Shown: positions 58,955-64,000 of the stretch, piece after piece | Numbering within the stretch: position 1 is the first letter of the stretch | Layout of the letters: every line of letters starts with the position of its first letter | DNA from: Datura wrightii | Lineage: Eukaryota; Streptophyta; Magnoliopsida; Solanales; Solanaceae | Assembly (NCBI GenBank): GCA_035772735.1 | Contig: JASDFA010000010.1 | Location: forward strand, 122,398,501 to 122,462,500 | DNA length: 64,000 nt | Direction of reading: 5' to 3' | Made by a program: the position numbers and the translations under genes | The notes under the pieces: generated by a model | What the model was told of the DNA's origin: nothing | Databases searched by the model: none | What the model saw: the letters and a program-made list of their open reading frames with translations, nothing else

Positions 58955-60755
58955 ACCTTTTACATCTCATGCCTATGGAGACTCACCCATAACTCATTTA
59001 GCAAGAATATTCAAGCTACACCTATAATGATTACGTAAGATAACAAGCTAAAAATATAGCATGCACGATTTGATCATCGAAATGAAATACCACTATGTTA
59101 AGACTTCTTAACCTCGAGAATCGACTCTCAATCTTAGAGACTCATGCAAATCAACTGATTAAGAAATCCCACATGAATTATATCCTTCATTCAACATGCG
59201 CCCTCACGGAAAGAGAGTTACCCAATTTCACATGCAAAAACAATTTTTAAATCACAACATGTGTGGGTACATGAATAGAATTACGCTCACTCTCACAAAG
59301 AATTCACATGCATCATGTAATGACCCATAAGCTTGCCCTTAGTGTTTTATTCCACTAATTTAAGGATGTGTGAATGTAAGATCAAGTAGGACTTAATGGG
59401 TTGCAATGTAAGCTAAGGGACAGGCAGGTACTATTTTGGCCAATAATAGTGACTAACTTTCCCAAGCGCTTTTAATACATTACGCCCTCATTACGAACTT
59501 CCCTTCCCTTACTTCACCTTTTTCTCCTTTCAGCTTTCTTTTTCCTCTTATGTTCCCTATTTCTTTAGGCACTTTTAGCTTATTAGTAAGGAGCTCTATA
59601 AAAAAAATTTCATTAATTTGTTTTCTTACTCCTTAATAATAATCAACCATTTTCACACAAGTGCATCTTTGTCCTTTTCTCCACTTCTACAACTTGCTAC
59701 TTTTCCTTTCTTTTCACTCCTTTACTCTTTCATATTTTTCCATTAAGCGCTTAGGAGTTTTGGATCAAATTCAAGGCTAATGAAAGAAAAAGGATTAAGC
59801 TTATGTTGTAGCTGTCAAAGAATAGGCTCAAGGCTCAATGGGGCTAACTAGGATTAATTTCTCAAGGTAGGTAAAATGAGGGATAAAAATTTGGTTCATT
59901 CAAAGAAATGCCTAGATCATCTCCTACACTTCACATCCTTCATTTCGTTTTATAAACACACCAGGCAAGTTCTAGACAATCCACAATAGCACAGAATACT
60001 CAAAACCCTTACACTCATGGCACATGCTCAATTCAAGACACATTCATCAGACTCTTACTCAGCTAATCACAAGAATTCAGAATTAAGCTTCAATCATATT
60101 GAGTCAAATTCAAGAGCCTAAGTGTCTCACACAAAGTTATACACCTGCATGCTTCACACTGAACATACTTGCCTCTTACAATCACGTATAGCACATAACA
60201 AGAACATCAAGCACCAATTAGTTATGGTTTCAAAAACCCAAAACCTATCGACTAATGTTTCCTCAAGACGGTCGTCATCCCTCCATCGTTGGAAGCAGTC
60301 CCTAACTATGACTAAAACATTATATACAGACAAAGGAAAGAAAAAGAAAAATTTTATTCTTCGGTTCAAATACCCCCTGTCGGAAAAGAACCGAAAAGAA
60401 AAACCAACGGGTGATGAAGTCATGCTTGACTCATAAAACAATTTTCAAAATTCTTCTTGAAATTTCCCTCACCCCACACTTAAATCATGCTATGTCCTCA
60501 TAGCATCAAATTAACATTTAAAGGATCAGAAATACTCCCTGAGCCTCTATGCCAAGCTAAAAGCATGCTTTCCTTTCAAGTTTTCAGAGGTGGGTATTCG
60601 ACCCCACACTTTTTCTATTCAATGCTCTTTAGCTTCCACCTTCTCGGTACTCAGACTTCCCTCCATCTGTGCTTAACTTTCCACCAAAAACACAAACAAA
60701 ATAAACATAACAAAATCAACACAAAATCAAAATTACAAATTGTACCTGAGGTACC
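58955..60755 (-). other. AT3 3' non-coding module
   Basis: No gene. Homologous to 29690-31493 of AT1 with the same landmark order on the opposite strand: GACGACCGTCTTGAGG (60263-60278), GTCTAGAACTTGCC (59965-59978), A/G-rich tract (59510-59760) and AAGGGCAAGCTTATGGGTCAT (59323-59343). Confidence 0.7.
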
Positions 60756-60780
60756 CTTGGGTTGCCTTCTAAGCAGCGCC
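60756..60780 (-). other. AT3 GGCGCTGC box with AGGCAA-loop hairpin (partly broken)
   Basis: Minus strand GGCGCTG, then CTTAGA-AGGCAA-CCCAAG. Four of six stem pairs remain; the two mismatches are A against C and could be G-to-A decay of CTTGGG. Confidence 0.6.
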
Positions 60781-60827
60781 TTATTTTACGTCGTGGCACG
60801 ACGTAAACTGTCCTTTTCAGGACATCC

Positions 60828-61470
60828 TCATACCTGGGTTCTCTTTCGAGAACCATCTCCTTTTCTTTTGCTGTTTAGAGGAAACAGCCTCCACTCTGTT
60901 CCTCTCTTTCTCCAACTTCTTCTCAATTTGAAGTCATTCCATGAAGTTATGGGGTTCGGTGGCTCAGCCTTCAACCACTTTTGCGCCTCTCCCGATAGTG
61001 AAAATGGAAAGAGGGTCAATCGGACATAATCTATGGACACGCTGGTTGGGACAAACGTGTCACTAATCTCTAAAAAGCTCTGTGAGTGCTGCTGTGGGTC
61101 CTCATGTGCCATCCCAGTGAATTGACCACTAGAATGTAACAGCTGCACTATGTTCTGTTTAAGCTCAAAGTTCCCTCCAGGCTCCAGTTTTACGGATGCT
61201 AGAGGTCACATTCGTCGCTAGTGGGATTGCCACTTCGCGAACTGGTCTTGCTGCCATTGCTTTCGATGACAATTGTGCTTGTCCCGCGGGTGGTTGTTTT
61301 TGTACCTTTTCTTGAAGTCTCTTCAGCTTTTTCTTTAGAGCTACTCTCCTTCGCAAATGGATTTGATGTTCAGGTCCAAGCAACGGTTCCACAAGCTCTC
61401 TATTTCTAGCCAGCTCGGTAGGACAACCTGTCACCTGTAATGAGTAGACTAAGACCAAGTTTCTCAACAC
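60828..61470 (-). pseudogene. gag: AT3 gag N-terminal remnant
   Basis: Two frames separated by a shift near 61190. The upstream part (61165-61470) is basic, with a lysine-rich helix-like stretch. The downstream part (60828-61148) carries the retrotransposon capsid signature F-S-L-S-G-E-A-Q-K-W-L and I-T-S-W-N-D-F typical of Athila Gag. The rest of Gag, including the knuckles, is missing, as are all enzymes. This is the half of Gag that AT1 lacks. Confidence 0.8.
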
Positions 61471-61525
61471 TTACGGAAATTTATAAATCACACAAAAACA
61501 GATAAATTATCAAAACTTCGCTAAG

Positions 61526-61543
61526 TCCCTGACAACGGCGCCA
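61526..61543 (-). other. AT3 primer-binding site, tRNA-Asp
   Basis: Minus strand TGGCGCCGTTGTCAGGGA, 16 of 18 bases as in AT1, six bases inside the LTR. Confidence 0.88.
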
Positions 61544-61549
61544 AAAAAT

Positions 61550-62987
61550 TGACGTGCCCTTATTCGCGCGTCCGCAAGTGTACGGGTCGTGCAAGCAATA
61601 TAGTGGCTCTTTTAGAGAACCGGAATGTCGAACCCACAGGGACTGGACCCATTCCTCTAACTATCCATTTCTAGTGTGGTCTTAACTTTCGCCAGTGTTG
61701 GTTATATAAGTTTTCGAGGGAGATTTAATTAAGTCTAGTTTTGGTCAACGAAATATCTTGAATTTACTCTAGGAGCAACATAGAGTTAAAACCAGATAAT
61801 CATGCGATACTACGATTTGCAATGGGTTAAGCATGAAATTATCGATTGTTGTTTCACATAATTAGAATTGCATGTTCATGGTCTTTCGAGCCTCTAAACA
61901 CGGCAAACTAGCCTCACTGCATCATTGTGAGCGAGGATGCTAATTTCTAGTTCGCGGGCAATTAATTATGTTGTGGTTTACAGGGAAACGATTAGGGACT
62001 TTCGTGCGTCTAACCATTTAACTCAACTTACCCTCACAACTACTTCTTTGAGTGGTGATGTGATAATCCTAAGTTGGTCTCTTAATAACCCCCGGTTTAT
62101 CAACCAAGCAAGGTACTAGGTATATTTCTATCCTAACACGAAATTATATCGTGAGATACAAACATGCTCCTTACATTCTCATGTCCTGACCTAGGTAATT
62201 CTTTCTCAAGCAATTGCCCAAGCTAACCTATATGTTTTCATGGTGATCAATCATAAAAACAACCAACAATCCAGAATGCAAGACGAAAACAACAATCAAT
62301 AACTTAATTCCAAAACAATTTCATAAAATCACAATCATAATTCATGGCTTCAACCCTAGAGGAAGGGTTCTTGCCATTCATGTTCGTAAAACTACAACTA
62401 ACTACTACTAAACTAACATACTTACATGAATTTGGTAGATGAGAAGGGAATTTGACAAACCCTAGATGAGTTCTCCAACTTCTCCCTTCACTCCTAGGTA
62501 GTTTTCCAGAATAAAATCATGACAAAATGATTTTAGGAGCTAAGGGTTCAATTTATACTATGCTGAAAAATTGCAAAATTTGGCCTGTGGTGTAACAGCA
62601 ACGTGTCACGGAGCTGAACGCCCTACTTTACCTCCGTGACATGGAGGTAACGCGTACCCTCACTGGAATGTGCCAAAAAATGCAATTTTTGGCCAAGTGT
62701 TGCAGCGTTGGCAGCGTGCCACATCCCCTATCGTGCAGGGTGCCAGTTATTGCATGTTTTCTTGTTGACTTTCACATTTTGCTCTTGATTCCATTCCTCC
62801 ACTTCACCAAATCGTGAATTAGTTCCTCAAATGCATTATTAACCTTCAAAAACAAGGACTAATCATGTTGGTTAGTATATATTCACATTTACATAAAATC
62901 ACATGAGAATTCATATAATTAAATAGATAAACAAGGCAAAACTAAGTTATAAAGTATCACTTGGGCATGCTATTTTGCCCACGATCA
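61550..62987 (-). repeat. AT3 5' LTR (right)
   Basis: Same length as the left LTR, with a small number of substitutions. Confidence 0.94.
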
Positions 62988-62992
62988 AGTAG

Positions 62993-63139
62993 AAAGGAGC
63001 AAAAAGCAACAAAGGATGACATCTTGTTCGCAAAAGAGACACAAAGCTAAGTCACTTTACCTTTTTTTGCATCGCAAGCCCGCTACTTATGTTTTATGCC
63101 CCTATTTATATATTTCTTTCATTAAGAGCCCTATGATTT
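62993..63139 (+). other. TAT1 3' region, resumed after AT3
   Basis: Continues the sequence interrupted at 57478 (reads AAAAGTAGAAAGGAGC across the empty site). No gene and no LTR end recognised. Confidence 0.5.
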
Positions 63140-64000
63140 TGTAACACCCCAAAAATTTTCTAGACCAAACTCAGACCTCGCAAGAAAAATCCCAAAGAAA
63201 TTGGAAAAAGTTGCCTCAGAATGACTGAGACAACGAGTCGTGGTCAGCTCCAATGACTTGTTATGTCGGTCGTGGTCAGCCCTGCTTGGTCATTTGGGAA
63301 CCAACTGGACAAGAAATGACCCATTATGAGGAATAATAAGTCGTCCTATCATTCATTGGTCCCTAGCTCATAATTTCCTCTTACAGGACCCCACAACTCA
63401 ATTAATGAGTCATCGTTTGATACAACGACTCGTGGTGTGGGTCATAGGTTAAGATTCCCAAAAACTCCCTTCAGTGATGACCAGTGGAAACAACGACCCA
63501 TTGTATCCCACAATGAGTCATTTGGACCATCCATGGTGTCATGTTTAGTAATCTTTAGACTTGTTCCAGTGAAGGTAACGACTTAACACAATGGCGCGTT
63601 GGGTCCACCAACGAGTCGTTGTGTTACCCGTTGTCCGGCCTCCTAGCTTTCTCATCCAGTGACCAGGGGAGGAACCAATGACCCGTTGGTTCTTCCAAAA
63701 AGTCATTGTACCTCTCTTTTTCAATTCCAATGAGCCCATAACCTAGGCAATTGGATCAACGACTGGTCCGAATAAGTGTGGTCTCAACCAACGACTCGTT
63801 GAGCGACCCGTTGGTCCCTTGTCTGCAGTTTTTCCAGGATTTTCCCCAGTGATATTTTTCTAATTTTCCACATTATTAATCCCTAAACTAGGTCATTTTA
63901 AGAATATTTTCAAAGAATTTAGAGGGGTTAAACAGTTCTCATCCCTCATTCTCCGCTTAGACTTTCAGAATAACATTCTTAGAATCCAGATCTTTCCTCT
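63140..64000 (+). repeat. TK5: 5' part of an LTR, probably Tekay-type
   Basis: Starts TGTAACACCCC, like the TK2 LTR start TGTAATACCCC. It is followed by at least six class-ii words such as CAACGAGTCGTGG (63231), CAACGACTCGTGG (63423) and CAACGAGTCGTTG (63609). It runs off the window. The lineage assignment rests on the LTR end and the word array only. Confidence 0.6.
63231..63830 (+). promoter_or_regulatory. TK5 LTR class-ii array
   Basis: Repeated near-palindromic ACGASTCGT cores with TGG or TTG flanks in both orientations, in the position (just after the LTR start) where TK2 has its array. No clear TATA box before the window ends. Confidence 0.5.

Larger units (their letters stand above)
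57479..62987 (-). mobile_element. AT3: short non-autonomous Athila-like element
   Basis: Complete element, 5509 bp, with LTRs of exactly 1438 bp each (57479-58916 and 61550-62987) and perfect target duplications AGTAG (57474-57478 and 62988-62992). The interior of 2.6 kb has a tRNA-Asp primer site, a broken Gag N-terminal half, the hairpin, the shared 3' non-coding module and a polypurine tract. No RT or integrase. LTRs are nearly identical, so the insertion is fairly recent. Confidence 0.94.
13102..63139 (+). mobile_element. TAT1: Tat/Ogre-type Ty3/Gypsy element, interrupted by TK2, AT2 and AT3
   Basis: Base of the nest. Its own sequence is 13102-15911, 34712-35039, 50210-57478 and 62993-63139; everything between is inserted. 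The 5' LTR end (AAATCGACGCGACA, 13102-13115) is followed by a tRNA-Arg-like primer site, ORF1, gag, protease, a G-patch, RT, two RNase H domains and integrase, the order expected for Tat/Ogre elements. Coding parts contain many stops, consistent with great age. No 3' LTR is recognisable before TK5 starts at 63140; it may continue beyond TK5 outside the window. Confidence 0.82.

Noticed and set aside
1..64000. A host gene or gene fragment captured by one of the elements
   Set aside because: No exon series, no non-transposon domain and no tRNA-like cloverleaf could be read in any unassigned stretch.

Overview
The window is plant repeat DNA. I find no cellular gene, tRNA, rRNA or CRISPR array. 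Everything I can read belongs to LTR retrotransposons of the Ty3/Gypsy superfamily, all carrying stop codons or frameshifts and stacked inside one another. Three lineages are present: chromodomain-carrying Tekay/Del-type elements with an initiator-tRNA-Met primer site (here TK1 to TK5), Athila-like elements with a tRNA-Asp primer site and no reverse transcriptase (AT1 to AT4), and one Tat/Ogre-type element with a tRNA-Arg-like primer site (TAT1). This mix indicates a dicot. The protein flavour suggests Solanaceae, but that is recognition from memory, not proof.

Layout. TK1 (minus strand, runs off the left edge) ends at 7022. It sits in AT4, an LTR of the AT2 family (7023-7750). AT4 abuts TK4 (plus, 7751-13101), a strongly decayed Tekay element. 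TK4 lies at the end of the 5' LTR of TAT1 (plus, 13102 to about 63139). TAT1 carries a plant-mobile-domain-like ORF1 (13994-15607), gag, protease with a G-patch, RT, two RNase H domains and integrase (to 56865). It is interrupted three times. TK2 (minus, 15912-34706) itself contains AT1 (plus, 24500-32959, perfect target duplication TAGCT). AT2 (minus, 35040-50209) itself contains TK3 (minus, 39692-49718, duplication GGTAC/GGTAT). AT3 (minus, 57479-62987, perfect duplication AGTAG) lies in the 3' part. At 63140 the 5' LTR of TK5 begins (plus) and runs off the right edge.

TK3 is the best preserved Tekay copy: one reading frame of about 1595 codons from Gag to chromodomain, broken by five stops. 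AT1, AT2 and AT3 form a related non-autonomous group. They lack RT and integrase, share a long 3' non-coding region, and keep different coding remnants: AT1 has a Gag C-terminal half and a plant-transposon-protein ORF, AT3 has a Gag N-terminal half, and AT2 has nothing recognisable.

Three non-coding signals stand out. First, arrays of GC-rich near-palindromic words sit upstream of the TATA box in LTRs of unrelated lineages. Second, a stem-loop with an invariant AGGA loop and covarying stem lies just before the polypurine tract of Tekay and Athila-like elements. Third, a hairpin with loop AGGYAA and covarying stem follows a GGCGCTGC box in AT1, AT2 and AT3. AT1 also appears to carry an internal promoter, made of the same array found in its LTR, followed by an intron upstream of its plant-transposon-protein ORF.
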